Below are positions 22,797 through 35,325 of a stretch of DNA of 64,000 bases, in pieces. A program made the position numbers and the translations under genes. This stretch comes from Astrothelium macrocarpum (Eukaryota; Ascomycota; Dothideomycetes; Trypetheliales; Trypetheliaceae): positions 35,794 to 99,793 of the forward strand of contig JAGEMR010000109.1 of assembly GCA_021030915.1 (NCBI GenBank). The letters run 5' to 3'. Numbering within the stretch: position 1 is the first letter of the stretch; the number at the start of each line of letters is the position of its first letter. Under the pieces are notes generated by a model. It was not told where the DNA came from, searched no databases, and was given only the letters and a program-made list of their open reading frames with translations.

Positions 22797-24494
22797 TCAC
22801 AACTTGGCGCCCACCAACTTCGCCCATGCCTCTGTGCTGAATGACTTGGGTCGTTCAATTGGTGCACCAACTGCACGATCAATGATAAGCTGCGGTAGTA
22901 CACCTAATGCACGTGAGACACCGAAGAGCACCGTGTAAAAGTTCTGCTCCGTGAGTCCGTAGTATTGCAGTAGCACGCCTGAATGTGCGTCGACATTAGG
23001 GTATGGGTTCTTGGTCTTGCCGTGCTCGGTGAGAACGCCGGGTGCGATCTTGTAGACTTGGCTGACGAGCTTGAACATGGGATCATCAGGCAACTTCTTC
23101 TGCGCAAACTCGCGTTGTGAGACATAGCGGGGGTCGGTCTTGCGCAGGACAGCGTGTCCGTAACCTGGCACGACTTGGCCTGCCTTGAGAGTTGACCAGA
23201 GATAGTCGGTGATGGACTTGTCGCTCAAGTCGCTTCCGACAGCCTTCTTCATCTTGGTGAGCCAGTTCAACACTTCTTGGTTGGCGAGACCATGGAGAGG
23301 TCCGGCAAGACCGTTGAGACCGGCAGCGAGGGAAAGGTAGGGTGAGCTTAGAGCGCTGCCAACCAAATGTGTGGTGTGGGCGCTGACGTTACCACCCTCG
23401 TGGTCGGAGTGGATGGTCAAGTACAAACGCATCAACTCGACAAAATCGTGGTTCTCAGCAAAGCCAAGCTGGTTGGCTAGATTGAAAGCGTAGTCCTTGT
23501 CCTTCTGAACGGGTGCCACCTTGCCATCCTTGTAGATGTTGCGGTAGATGCGTGCTGCAATTGTTGGCAGTTTGGCAATAAGATCCATTGAGTCCTCGAA
23601 GGTGTGTTGCCAGTATTCGCTTTTGGCCATACCCTTGGCATACGCTTTGGCAAAGGCAGACTCGTGTTCAAGTGCGGTCACAGCCAGAGAAAACTGCGCC
23701 ATGGGGTGGAGATCATTCGGGCAACGGTCGATGAGCTCTTCCACAAATTTGGGGACCTCCGAGCGAGCTGCCCATTCAGCAGATAGATCTCGAACTTGCT
23801 GCTCGGTTGGGACCTCGCCAGTCAGAAGAAGCCAGAAGAGACCTGCAATTCATTCTCAGCTTCAGCTTATTTGGAATCTTGATGTACTGACCTTCTGGTA
23901 AAGGCTCCTCGCCACCAGGAGCTTTGGGAAGTAGCTGTTGGCATTCTGGGATCTGGGAGAGAATTAGCTTGCCAAGGATATTTGTCGACGGATTGATGAT
24001 TTACAGTTTTGCCACGGAATCTGATGCCTTCTTCTGAGTCGAGAACTGAGCCCTACCAGCTCCAGTTAGCCAGTTCGAGAAAGCTGTCTTTTTTATGAGC
24101 ACGAACTTCCCAAACAAGAGACTTGATACCACGAGCGCCACCATAGGCTTGATCTAGAGTGACCTCGCCGACGACTTTTGAGCCATACTCTCTGATTGCA
24201 AGCTCCGTCAGCAACTCTCTTTCCGTGAACTTGATCTGTATGGGCCAGACTCACTTCCGAAGCTTCTTGATCTTCTCAATCTCTCCGGGAATCTTGGCGG
24301 CAAAGGTCTCTTTGAGAGACTATACAGCTTCATTAGTGGGGTTTAATACAAGTCGACAAGGCATTGCATGCCTGGGATTTTGCGGAATATGCGCGAGCTC
24401 CGTTAAAAGCCGCTATCCGCAGAGGAGAAGCAGCGGATGGAGCACTCATTGAAGCGCGCAGAGCGGGATTGACGAGTCTCAGAGCTGCAGCCAT
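22797..24494 (-). CDS. CIT1: Mitochondrial citrate synthase
   Basis: Six exons (24494-24372, 24319-24255, 24191-24107, 24052-24005, 23952-23892, 23842-22797) total 1428 nt, 475 aa. The N-terminus is Arg/Ser/Ala-rich without acids (MAAALRLVNPALRASM), a mitochondrial presequence. Active-site blocks are the His in IHSDHEGGNVSAHTTH, the His in VPGYGHAVLRKTDPR and the Asp in NVDAHSG. The enzyme condenses acetyl-CoA and oxaloacetate to citrate in the TCA cycle. The first intron (24371-24320) appears to use a GC donor (CAG followed by GCATGC); no GT donor gives the conserved YSAKSQSLKETF in frame. It neighbours the citrate carrier Yhm2. Confidence 0.96.
24320..24371 (-). other. GC-AG intron, first intron of citrate synthase
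   Basis: The exon ends CAG and the intron begins GCATGC, ending TATAG; 52 nt. Only this junction joins YSAKSQ to SLKETF in frame. Confidence 0.7.
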
Positions 24495-25552
24495 TGTGGA
24501 TGAGAGAGTCGGAAAGGTTTTTGAAAGAGAGGATGGGTGTGGGTACCGAGGCAGGTCAGGTCAAAGCAACGGGAAGAAAGCATTGATGCGGCGGAGCTGT
24601 CGGTGCTGTGCTCGGGTTGATGAGGTCAGTGCGTTCTTGATACCGTTGGGGCGCGCTGACTAGGACCGAGGAAAGTCGCGCCATTATCCGATTCCGATGC
24701 TACGAATTCGCTGAGTCCGAAGGCCATAAGCTTCATGATTGTCCCGGAAGATTTCAAACCAACCGGAAGGGGCCAATTTTCCATTTCCCGTCTAGGTCGA
24801 AGCCGAGGCTGAAGCTGAAGCTGAAGCAGTGAAGCCCACTACCATTGAATATACACGCGCCATCCACACCTGGATTAGCAGGGTCTCGTGACCAAGCTGG
24901 GTGAGGTGACGAGGTCGGCTGCCGGCCAGTGTGGCTAGTGGCGACCCATAAAATGCCCGACTCCTCTTCTCCTGTTTCCCCATCCTCTCATCAACTTCAC
25001 CAACCTTCACCAACCTTCTCCATCCACCTGCGTTTCGCTCAATCCCGAATCTGCCATCACCACCTCTTGAAATCTCTCCGGCTCTGTTCGCACGCTAATT
25101 CTGGAATCTGGCGTCACTGCGTCACCTGCAGCTGGCGCGTAGTCCTGGGCACGTCACATCAAGTGTTTTATCGCACTTGCGTCGCGTAAAATCAGTGCCC
25201 TCCTGCCTCACTTGCCTGTCCGTGGCCTCACTTCCGCCCTTAGGTACATAAACTGAGCATAGGCATAACTGAACTGCGACTTGGTAGTTATTTGGGATTC
25301 CTCTCTCGCGTGGCGTGGAATAAGACCCACGCGTGCCTCTGTTGACAATACGTGCCTCGCCTTAGGAGCCTGGCATTTCACGCTATTCTGGTGTCACTAC
25401 ACAATAGTATCTTCAAATCTAAAAACGACTTGTCGTAAAGTAGAAATCCCGACGTTCAAGAGCTTCACCATAGTATCTTCGCTTCTCTCTGCATTTGTCG
25501 ACTTCTACGTCGCCCAGGTCACCTATCTCGGATTTTCAGTAGTACAGTAATC
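24495..25552. promoter_or_regulatory. Divergent promoter region, citrate synthase / Seb1
   Basis: A 1.06-kb gap between two divergent starts. It contains a short GCTGAA hexanucleotide run near 24800-24830 and several CGTCAC elements around 25110-25160. These are resemblances only; no factor can be assigned. Confidence 0.45.
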
Positions 25553-28028
25553 ATGCCTGCAGTCGAAGATATAGATGGCCATCTGCAGGCCCTGCAGGCG
25601 CGCAAACCCCCCGGTGTATCTGGTGCAAAAGTCGACGCTATCACTAAATTGTGCATCGAACAAGTGCAGGTAAGCAGACCGGTGTGGTAATTCTGCAAAC
25701 ACCCGAATCCAGTGCTGATCGCAAACGCGACATTTTAGTTCGAATCCGCGTTGATTCAAAAGATTTACACTCACTTCAAGAAGACTGCAGCCACGCATAA
25801 ATTAGGCATCCTGTACGTCGTAGATTCTGTGACGAGAAAATGGATAGAGGAAGCTCGTCGTACAGGTCAAGACATCACTAGCAGCGCAGCCGCTGATGGT
25901 ACTTTTGCCGCCGGAGTGCGTAGAATTACCGAATTGATGCCAGCCCTGATGAATGAACTCCTCCAAGTTGCCCCGGCAGATCAAAAGGTACGCTTGACAT
26001 TGTATAGAAAACTAATTCTTTCCGCCTTTGGACTCTTGCCAATAAAACGCTTCTCCATCGTCCTAGACATTATAATTATTGCTACATTATGGCATGTAAG
26101 ATTTGCAGATGACTTACTTTTGATTGGTAGGACAAAATATCCAAGCTACTTGACATCTGGGAGCGAAGTCACACATTTCCCGCGGAGATGTTGTCGAGTA
26201 TGAAACAGAAATTTAATTCATCCACACAGGGTAAGAATCCACCAGCATGCGTGTATACAAGAAGGTCCTGTCTAGGCAATTTCGATTTCTGATGATTTTT
26301 GCCTATTTGTAGATGCCCGCTCTTACACTCCGGATGGTAGTCCTCCACCAGTTGTTTTGGGACCCGCTGCATCAGCACAACAAAATGGCCAATTTGCTGG
26401 TTCGATGCCTTCGCAAGCTGCACCTGAGATGCAATCAAAGCCTCAAGCGCCATCTTCACAGGACGCCTCCTCGATTCTGGCCGCACTGGCGAGTATGGGA
26501 AATCAATCTATGACTACTCCACAACCGCAGATGCCATTGCCACCATCAAATATAACGAATGTTGGCAACCCTCAAAATGCTCACATTCCACCAGTCCAAC
26601 AGCAACCTGCTGTTCAAGCTCCGGCTATTAACTCGTATGGATCAAACAATGCCATGGCTGGCTCCAATCCAGCAGCTTCACTATTGAATGCTTTTACTGG
26701 AGGTGCAAACGCCCAGCCTCCCACGTATCCTCCACAGAATCAGCCCATACCAAATGTTCAAAGTAATGGAGCCCAGGATGCTTTGATGCAACAAGCACAA
26801 GTTTTATCAACACTACTTGCCGCGGGATATACTCAGGAACAGATCCTTCAGGCCTACTCTTCCATTAGTAATAATTTAGGTGCATCCGCACCAGCGGCTC
26901 CTCCAGCTGCCCCTCCAACCCAGCCAATGTACGGATCCACTGCGTCCGCTCCAGCTGGATCTTCGGGTTGGGACGCGTCACGTGACCGAGATGGATACCG
27001 CTCTCGGAGCCGCTCTCCTGATTACCAAAGAGGTTCTGGCGTCAACAGACGCGACAGCCCCGTCTATGGAGAATACAACCCCAATGCCACTCGCAGCAAC
27101 GACTCTGACGATCGTCGCGGCCGTGATCGTGGACGTGGCGGACGAGACAAGTACCGTCAACGCACTCCACCTCCCTCTAACCCTGCTCCCAGAAACAACC
27201 AGGCCCTCAAATGGGTCGAGTATGACGACTCTCTTCCCGAAGGCAACATCAAGGTCCTCAGTCGCACCCTCTTTGTCGGTGGCGCTGCTGGCACCGAAGC
27301 CGAGCTCCGCAGCATCTTCTCTCAGTTCGGCCAGGTCCAGACATGCATCGTCAATCTAGACAAGCGACACGCTTTCGTCAAGATGGCAACTCGAAAGGAT
27401 GCCGTCGCAGCAAAGGCTGGTATGGAGAACCCCAAGGATCCCAATATCGTGAACAAGGCACGTCAGACACGCTGGGGTGTCGGCTTTGGGCCCCGCGACT
27501 GCTCTGATTACAGCACCGGTGTCAGCGTCATCCCTGTTTCCCGGCTGACCGAGGCAGACCGCAAGTGGATGCTCACGGCGGAGTTTGGTGGCTCTGGAGG
27601 CCGCCCTATCGAGACGGGTATCGTTGTCGAGGAGCCTGATATCGAGATCGGAGCAGGTGTCTCTTCGAAAGGTACGTACCTCTCATCTCTTTTTCTCACA
27701 CACCTTCGCTCCCTTCCAGGAGACCCCCTTTTCAAAAGCATCGCACTAATATATCTTCCTCCGTTCAGCAATCAGCCGCCGCATGGGTCCTGAGCACGGC
27801 AGCAATCGTCGCGGCCCTGGCAATCGCGGCTTTGGCGGTGGTGGAGGAGGAGGAGGAGGTGGTGGTGGTGGTGGTAGTCGTTTCCGCCAGCCCGATCCAC
27901 CTCGTCGCGAGTCACCACGTCCTCCACCTGCGCCTGCAGCGGAGGCAGTGGGCGTTGGTCCAGCGGTGCCTGGGTTTGGCTTCTCGTTTCCAGGCATGCC
28001 AATGAATTTCGGGAACATGCAGCAGTGA
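25553..28028 (+). CDS. Seb1/Nrd1-like RNA polymerase II CTD- and RNA-binding protein
   Basis: Five exons (25553-25669, 25739-25987, 26131-26230, 26313-27671, 27769-28028) give 694 aa. Residues 1-150 form a CTD-interacting domain, with LIQKIYTHFKKTAATHKL and ILYVVDSVTRKW. A Gln/Pro/Asn-rich low-complexity region follows, then an RS/RD-rich basic patch, then one RRM (SRTLFVGGAAGTEAELRSIF, HAFVKMATR) and the conserved WGVGFGPRDCSDY block that follows it. The end is a poly-Gly tract encoded by a (GGT/GGA)n run near 27836-27874. The layout is that of fission-yeast Seb1 and budding-yeast Nrd1, which link nascent RNA to the polymerase tail during termination and 3'-end formation in the nucleus. Confidence 0.93.
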
Positions 28029-29869
28029 AGTAAAAGAGGTCAAGCAGTGAGGGGAGAAGAAGGCGTGGTATTTGACGGTTGAGAAAAGCTTGTCGCAGTT
28101 GAAGTGCATAAGTTTTCTCGGCAGATGTTTGCGGTTGTGTCTCTGAAGCTTTGATTCTTCTGCCTTAATATTTTCTTTTCATTTTTCCCCTTTGTGCTTC
28201 TGTGTTCACTGGGCGGATGCCTTCATGCATTCGAAGGCGTTTGACTACCCTCTGGGAATGAGCAAGGAGGCAACAGTCTATATCTTCTTAAGAATATCCT
28301 CTCTGCCTGGATTTGTTTGAGCAGTACTTGAGGAGTCCACCAGGCGAGTTTTCAGCCTCGCAAACTTTCATGTATTAGTACTTAGTTACTCAAAAAATAG
28401 TTCACTTGCGAAACTTTCCCAATACTTAAGCATGACCTAAATCACTAAATGGATCTTGGTATCTCTCATGTTGATCATGATCTATAGTTAAAATATTTGT
28501 GGATATGTCTGGTGGTGTAGCATTGTCGTGGATCGCTTGGCCCAACACAAAGTTGCACAAAATTGTCCAGAAAATGTTCAAGAAACCCCAATATGTGCCA
28601 ATAGACCAATCATTCATTCCCTACTTGTCTGAGTGATTAATGATTTCGTAGATTTGAATACATATGGTTTGAATAGTTTCGACTTAACGAGCCACCAATG
28701 TCTAGATAGATGGGCGGTAAGACTGATGCTCCCAGAAACATGCCTTCGGTTCTGACATATACCTGATTGAAGGAGCCTAGATCTTACAATGTTACACGGA
28801 GCCATCTTGAGATAAGACTTGTGCTCCCCTTGTAAGAAAATATTAGGCATTAGAATGAATTCTCGATGCCGCTAAAACGAATGTGGACAGCCATGTATGA
28901 TGATTCTGATATCGATTTTTCTCATGTGTGCTTCAGCTTTGGCCACCATAAAAAGCTACCCCCATGCTGTGTCCACACTCGCTGTCGATGTCTGTGCCGA
29001 TCAGGATAACTACAAGAGTGCGGCAGTGAACGTAGGGTAGGCCAAGGTCAAAGCTTAGACGATAGCTTTCCGTGGTTGATCCAGGTCAAGGGCAAAAACG
29101 TTAAAAGTGTTGAATAGTCAGCACTGTGGTAATGTCTCAAAAATCAACAGTATCTGACTACTCCTCGTGTTCAAACGATGTCATCTTGACTGATTGTAAT
29201 AAGGGCTGCGTTCGAAACCGCCCAACGACAGATTGAGGACATATGCGGCGTAGTCTTTTCCCCTGGAACTTGGACGCTCTCTGGCTGTTCGAATACACAG
29301 TCGTGTGCAGTGTAGTCTGCTGGTACGTGGTAACGTGACCATCCAAGCAAGCGACCAGAGCCTAAGAGCGCTCTTGCTCGGACGTCCTCCATCCTTCCTT
29401 CACCACACTTCTGCTGCATACCACTTTCCACAAAACCACTTTGCACACTTTGATTCATTGAGCGGAAGCAGGTACGATTCTGTTGTACACTTTCTGATTA
29501 GCTATTAGCAACTCAAAGGTACGTATGACATCGTTCCTGCCTGTAAACATGAGTGTGTGTCTTGTACATGCCCTCCTTGGAAGCAGCCTTATCTACAGAT
29601 CGCAGTTGCCATCGTCCTCGTAAAGGATGGTGTGCGAAGAGCAGCTTGTCAGATGGACTGCAAAAACAAATTTTCAATATCATCTCTCACCGCCCTGCGG
29701 TGGACGATGCAGCTCAATGCCTCTATTCTTTGCATCATTGTGGAGGGCCATGATTCAACATACAGAAGCTAATCATCTTTCATCATTAGATATACTTTGT
29801 TGGACAGCATACCACTTACGAAGCTTCATCCATCAACATCCAGTCTTAGCAGGATACACAAAGCTAAGC
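28029..29869. other. Intergenic upstream of the proton-pump gene
   Basis: A 1.84-kb region with no gene I can support. The distal half should hold the strong PMA1 promoter and leader. A donor-like GGTACGTATG at 29519 and an acceptor-like CTAAG just before the PMA1 ATG would allow a 5'-UTR intron, but this is speculative. Confidence 0.45.
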
Positions 29870-32848
29870 ATGTCTTCATCTGTGGATGATCGGGCATCAG
29901 CCCATGATGAGGCTCACTTGCCGACCGGCAAAGTCAAAGAACCGAATGTCAATTCAGTCGTAACCGAGACTGATCAAATCTCATCTCAACCAACCGAAAA
30001 GGATGAAAACGAAGAGACCACCGATTTAGATGCCCTCATCGATGAACTCGATGACGACGAAAAGCAAGAAGACGAAAGTATCAGTGAAAACGATCAAATA
30101 CTGGGCGCCGCCAAGGCAGTCCCAGAAGAAATGCTCCGAACCAACCGATATGAAGGTCTCACGGATGCTGAAGCCCAAGAACGCAGAAAGCGTTATGGAC
30201 TCAATGAGATGAAAGAGGAAAAAGAGAACTTGCTCAAGAAATTTCTCATGTTTTTTGTTGGCCCCATCCAATTCGTAATGGAGGTGAGCTAACTTCTCGA
30301 CTGTTACAAATTGACCAACAACTGATGCTCTTGTCTTTCATCTAGGCTGCCGCTATTCTTGCTGCAGGTCTCCAAGATTGGATCGACTGTGGCGTCATCT
30401 GTGCTCTTTTGCTCCTCAATGCCACGGTGGGCTGGGTTCAAGAGAAGTCAGCTGGTGATACCGTTGCACAACTGAAAAAGACCCTCGCCTTAAAAGCTAC
30501 CGTCATACGAAATGGTCAGCTTATCGAAATCGAAGCTAAAATGCTTGTACCGGGAGACATAGTCCAGCTTGAAGAGGTTTGATTCCAATTTCTCTTTCTT
30601 CTCCATTGCTTTACTAATGCATTTCTTTCAGGGTCTTGTCATCCCTGCCGACGGCCGTATCGTCACCGAAGGCACTGTTTTTCAAATTGATCAATCAGCC
30701 CTCACAGGGGAATCATTGCCAGTTTCCAAACATTACTGGGATCCTGTTTCATCTTCATCAACAGTCAAACATGGTCGAGGTTTTATTGTTGTCACGGCTA
30801 CCGGAGACAGCACTTTTGTCGGCCGTACTGCTGCCCTTGTCGGCAGTACCAAGACTGTTGGTAACTTTACACAAGTTCTCCATGGAATCGGAGCAATCTT
30901 ACTTGCCCTTGTTGTCTTGACCCTACTCGTCGTCTGGATCAGTAGCCTCTATCGGTCAAACAAAATCAAGTTCATCCTGGAATTCACATTAGCTATTACC
31001 ATAATTGGTGTACCTGTCGGCTTACCAGCTGTTGTTACCACCACAATGACTGTAGGGGCAAGCTACATTGCGAAGAGAGGCGCCATCGTTCAGAAACTCT
31101 CCGCCATCGAATCGCTTGCCGGTGTTGAGGTACTTTGTTCTGACAAGACCGGTACCTTGACCAAGAATAAACTTACCTGCCAAGAGCCCTTCTGCATCGC
31201 AGCAGAAGACCCAGCAGACATCGTCTTGGCTTCTGCTCTGGCAACAACACGTACCAAGAGAGCTGACCCAATTGATATGGCGGTATTGAAGTCGTTACGA
31301 AAATGGCCCACTGTCAGGGCTCATGTCCAGAAGTACAAGACCATTGACTTTACTCCTTTTGACCACGTTAGCAAGAGAGTCCAGGCTGTTGTGGAATCTC
31401 CAGAAGGAGAACGCTATACGGTCGTGAAAGGGGCTGCACATACAGTCTTGAAAGTCATTGAAGATGATCATCCCCTGCCCGTCGAAATTGAAAGATCCTA
31501 CAGAGTGCAGGTTCAGGACTATGCTTCAAGGAACCTGAAGTCAGTGGGTATTGCTCGGAAAAAAGAAGGATGCGACTGGGAGCTCCTTGGTCTTCTGTGT
31601 CTTTCCGATCCTCCCCGTCATGACACTGCACAGACTATCAGTGAAGCTATCAACCTTGGACTCAACATCAAAATGTTGACTGGTGATGCTGTCGGCATTG
31701 CAAAAGAAGTCTGTCGTCAATTGGGTTTAGGAACAAATATCTTTGACGCTGAGCGTCTTGGCCTGGGTTCTACTGCAGGCTCCTTGCCTGGATCTGAGCT
31801 CTGCGACTTTGTTGAGGCTGCCGATGGTTTCGGTGAAGTCTTCCCAGAACACAAGTACCGTGTGGTGGAAATCTTGCAGGACCGTGGATACCTTGTAGCT
31901 ATGACCGGTGATGGAGTCAATGACGCTCCATCCTTGAAGAAAGCTGATACAGGCATTGCTGTTGAGGGAGCAACTGAAGCGGCTCGTTCTGCTGCCGACA
32001 TCGTCTTTACTGCTCCTGGACTCTCGGCCATTATTGATTCCATCAAGACTTCTCGTCAGATCTTCCACCGCATGTACGCCTATGTTGTCTACCGTATCGC
32101 TTTGTCCCTCCATCTCGAAATTTTTCTTGGCCTTTGGATAGCGATCATGAATGATTCCCTCAACCTTAATCTTCTCGTCTTCATTGCGATCTTTGCAGAC
32201 ATCGCTACTCTAGCGGTTGCATACGATAACGCTCCTTTCGCCCGCAAGCCGGTCAAATGGAATATTCCCAAGATTTGGGGACTTTCTGTAATTCTGGGAA
32301 TCATTTTGGCAGTCGGCACGTGGATCGCCCTCACCATCTTGATGGGCTACCAGGATGACAACAATCAACTGGTCTATGGCGGCCTGGTTGAGCACTCCGG
32401 CATCCGTGATTCAATCCTCTTCCTCGAGATTGTACTCACACAAAACTGGCTTATCTTCATTACCCGTGCCGACGGACCATTTTGGACATCCTGGCCATCA
32501 TGGCAGCTCACGGGTGCCATTCTCATCGTTGACATCGTGGCAACTCTCTTTACCATCTTTGGATGGTTCATGAGTGGAATCCGCACAGATCTTCTGACCG
32601 TTGTTCGTGTCTGGATTTTCTCGTTTGGCGTATTCTGTATCATGGCAGGGTTCTTCTACCTTTTGAATGGGAGCACTGGGTTCGACAATATTGTGCATGG
32701 CAAGTCGCTTAGACCGAAGAAAGAGAAGAAAGAATTGGAAGACTTTGGTGAGTCGGATGCTTCATCATCCACAAATCTGCCGGACTAACCGGATCATTTA
32801 GTTGTTTCTCTACAGCGTGTGTCCACTCAGCACGAAACAAATGTGTGA
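29870..32848 (+). CDS. PMA1: Plasma-membrane H+-ATPase (P-type, IIIA)
   Basis: Four exons (29870-30283, 30346-30576, 30632-32747, 32802-32848) total 2808 nt, 935 aa. The N-terminus is acidic (TTDLDALIDELDDDEKQEDE). Motifs: TGES at 240-243, phosphorylated Asp386 in CSDKTGTLT, MLTGDAVGIAKE, TGDGVNDAPSLKKADTG, and the proton-path Asp in FADIATLAVAYDNAP. The last intron (32748-32801, GTGAGT...TTTAG) must be removed to give the C-terminus EDFVVSLQRVSTQHETNV, which matches the autoinhibitory, phosphorylated tail of fungal Pma1. Reading through it gives a different 18-residue end and a stop at 32788. The enzyme pumps protons out at the cost of ATP and energises the plasma membrane. Confidence 0.97.
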
Positions 32849-33848
32849 GCGGATAACACGGCCGGATGAAGAGACGTCCGACCCTAACCATTGGATCATG
32901 CACGAAAACGGATTGCATATGGACACGGAGTTTGTGAATGTCGGATTTGGAATTGGCGGGTCTGGCGTCACCTGTGCTTTAGTATTCGAAATGACATTTT
33001 GGAGACCCCCAAAAAAATCCGAAAAAAAAAAAAACTATAAAATACCAAAAAAATTTCTCTCACATGATTTTTGGGCATGGACTGGAATTGGGGGCACTCC
33101 AGGTTAGAACTGGCTGTAAATGGGTTGGCGTCGGTTAGAGGTTGATTTCTTTGTACACACCTATTCTTAACAAGTGAAATGGAACCGTCCAAGTAATCGA
33201 GGCAGCATAAGTGACTTCGCAAGAAAGTTGATGACTAATCTTCCGTTGCTCTCATCTTCAAAAACTTTTTTGAGACTGACGTTACATGGGTATGTTGGGA
33301 TCAGTATGGGGGCGCCTCGCCGAACAAGATCATGGTCCTGGGTCGTGACTGATGGTTTCGGGGATTTTACCGCTCCAGGAATCCAGAATCAACTTTACAC
33401 TGCTTATCATCAGACGTTTCTGTCAGCCATTTCATTGGTTCGGCGGGTAGCGTTTCCCATGATCAAAGTTGTTTCATGTAATACAAAAGGGCGAATCTGG
33501 CATCACCCCACGAACCTGCCTCAGGTGAGAGGCCCCTCATAGATGATAAGAATATGATGATTCTGGAAGCTCGCGTTCAATTCCTTTCTCAACTACCTCC
33601 TACATACCGCTAACCTATGGCGTTTCATGATGTAATGTCTCAGTCTTATTTAGCTCGGCCTACCATCGCCGCCCCGACCGATCGAATTACCGGCACTGCT
33701 TTGAAATATGCTGTGCAATCACACCCTAAAAATTTTAAATGCACTGGTTCTGTAGTTGATACCATTGCAATTCTCTTCTCTCGATACCCTTCTCTTGACT
33801 TTGCATTTGTGACACCTTTCCCCTCCGTCCAAGGACATCTTTTCACAC
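32849..33848. other. Intergenic between PMA1 and the aldo-keto reductase
   Basis: A 1.0-kb gap with an A-rich tract at 33007-33056 (runs of 7-13 A). No gene seen; open frames here look like chance. Confidence 0.5.
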
Positions 33849-34844
33849 ATGGCGAATCTCAAAAATCCCATTCCTCACCTTAAGCTCAATGATGGCAATT
33901 CCATACCGATGGTAGGTGGCATGGTCACTTCATCGTGATGCCCATTACTAATCGGGTTTGAAAGCTCGGTTATGGTCTAGGAACCGCGTGGTACAAGACA
34001 GAAGCTCCAAGCAAAGCTGATCAAGCTTGTATTGACGCAGTTAAGACTGCAATCAGGCTTGGCTATACACATCTTGACGGAGCTGAAGGCATGAGAACAT
34101 TTTGCAAAGTTCTATGAGAAATTGCTTGGCTGATTTTTGACAACAGTGTACAAAACTGAAAAAGAGCTTGGAACCGCAATCAAAGAAAGCAAAGTAGACC
34201 GCAGTAAATTATTCGTGACTACGAAAGCTTATGAAGGCGTAAAGAATCCAGAAGCTGCACTGAAAAAGAGTTTGAAGGACATGCAGCTGGACTATGTAGA
34301 TCTTTACCTCACCCACTATCCTTTTTTCGCCGAGAAACCAGAAGATCTTCAAGAAAATTGGAAGGCCATGGAAAAGCTGAAAACCCAGGGTCTCGCAAAA
34401 TCGATTGGAGTGTCCAATTATCGTGTGCAAGATCTTCAGACTGTGCTCGAAACCGCATCTGTCAAGCCGGCCATCAATCAAATCGAATTCCATCCGTACG
34501 TACAGCGCAGCAAATTGATTGCGTTCCACAAGGAGCAAGATATCGCAACGGCTGCGTATGGTCCCTTGACCGCTATTACCAAAGGCAGTCCAGGACCTGT
34601 TGACGATGTTCTTGCCAAGCTTGCGAAGAAGTACGCAGTATCGGAAAGCGAGATATGTTTGCGGTGGTGTCTAGATCAGGATGTGGTCCCCATTACGACA
34701 TCTGGAAAGGAACAGAGAATGAGCGATTACATGAGAAGCGCAGCATTCAAGCTGACGCCGGCAGAGATTCAATCAATCAATGAAGAGGGACAGAAGAAGT
34801 ATGTGAGAGGGTTCTTCAGCGACAATTTCCAAGAGGATGAGTAG
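33849..34844 (+). CDS. Aldo-keto reductase (AKR, fungal ketoreductase-like)
   Basis: Exons 33849-33911, 33965-34088 and 34147-34844 total 885 nt, 294 aa. The catalytic tetrad is visible: Asp and Tyr in THLDGAEVYKTE, Lys in FVTTKAYEG and His in LTHYPFF. Substrate-barrel blocks include IGVSNYRVQDLQ and NQIEFHPY, and the NADPH site region includes VVPITTSGKEQRM. The second intron (34089-34146) starts GCATGA and ends AACAG, so it is another GC-AG intron; no GT donor fits the conserved GAEVYKTEKEL join. The family reduces aldehydes and ketones with NADPH in the cytosol; the closest type I can name is the yeast YDL124W-like alpha-ketoamide/keto-ester reductases. Confidence 0.93.
34089..34146 (+). 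other. GC-AG intron, second intron of the aldo-keto reductase
   Basis: The intron begins GCATGA and ends AACAG; 58 nt. Splicing gives HLDGAEVYKTEKEL, carrying the catalytic Tyr, which reading through destroys. Confidence 0.75.
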
Positions 34845-35325
34845 CCATCGAGGAAGACGATACATCATAGATTGAAAGACCGGAAATGCCAGCTCCTGAA
34901 AAGATTATTTTCTTCAAGGTGTTCATCGAATAGCTATCTAGAAAATGGCTAAAAAACTGACTTTAATTGGCCATAAGCGCAAGATCTGTAGCCAAGACTT
35001 CTAGGCTCATAGCTGCGAGTTCGTCTGCAATTTATTGCTAATAGAGATAAACGCTTTAATTTTCAGAAGCGCATTTGGTTTATTTTGAAAGAACTGAGAT
35101 AAATACACAATATTCATTGCAATGCTGCGTGATAATAATAGACATAGATGGTAGTGACGAAAAGACGGGTCATGTCCAGAAGCCAAATCTTTTGTCCAGT
35201 CGCTGTGCCACTCCACCCCGACAACGCGACCTTGCCTACATCCACGACTGGTGGCAGTCACCACAGTCACCTCAAATCCTCATATTTATTTTCTAGGACT
35301 CTGAGGTCCAACAAGTTGCTAGAAG
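34845..35325. other. Intergenic between the aldo-keto reductase and CUS1
   Basis: A 481-base gap, AT-rich around 34900-35130. Nothing recognised. Confidence 0.5.

Noticed and set aside
25735..25752. tRNA B-box-like GTTCGAATCC
   Set aside because: It falls on the acceptor and second exon of the Seb1-like gene; there is no A box at the right distance and no acceptor stem.
29627..29869. Open sequence in frame upstream of the PMA1 start
   Set aside because: An N-terminal extension would be unlike any fungal Pma1; ATG 29870 starts a normal acidic N-terminus.
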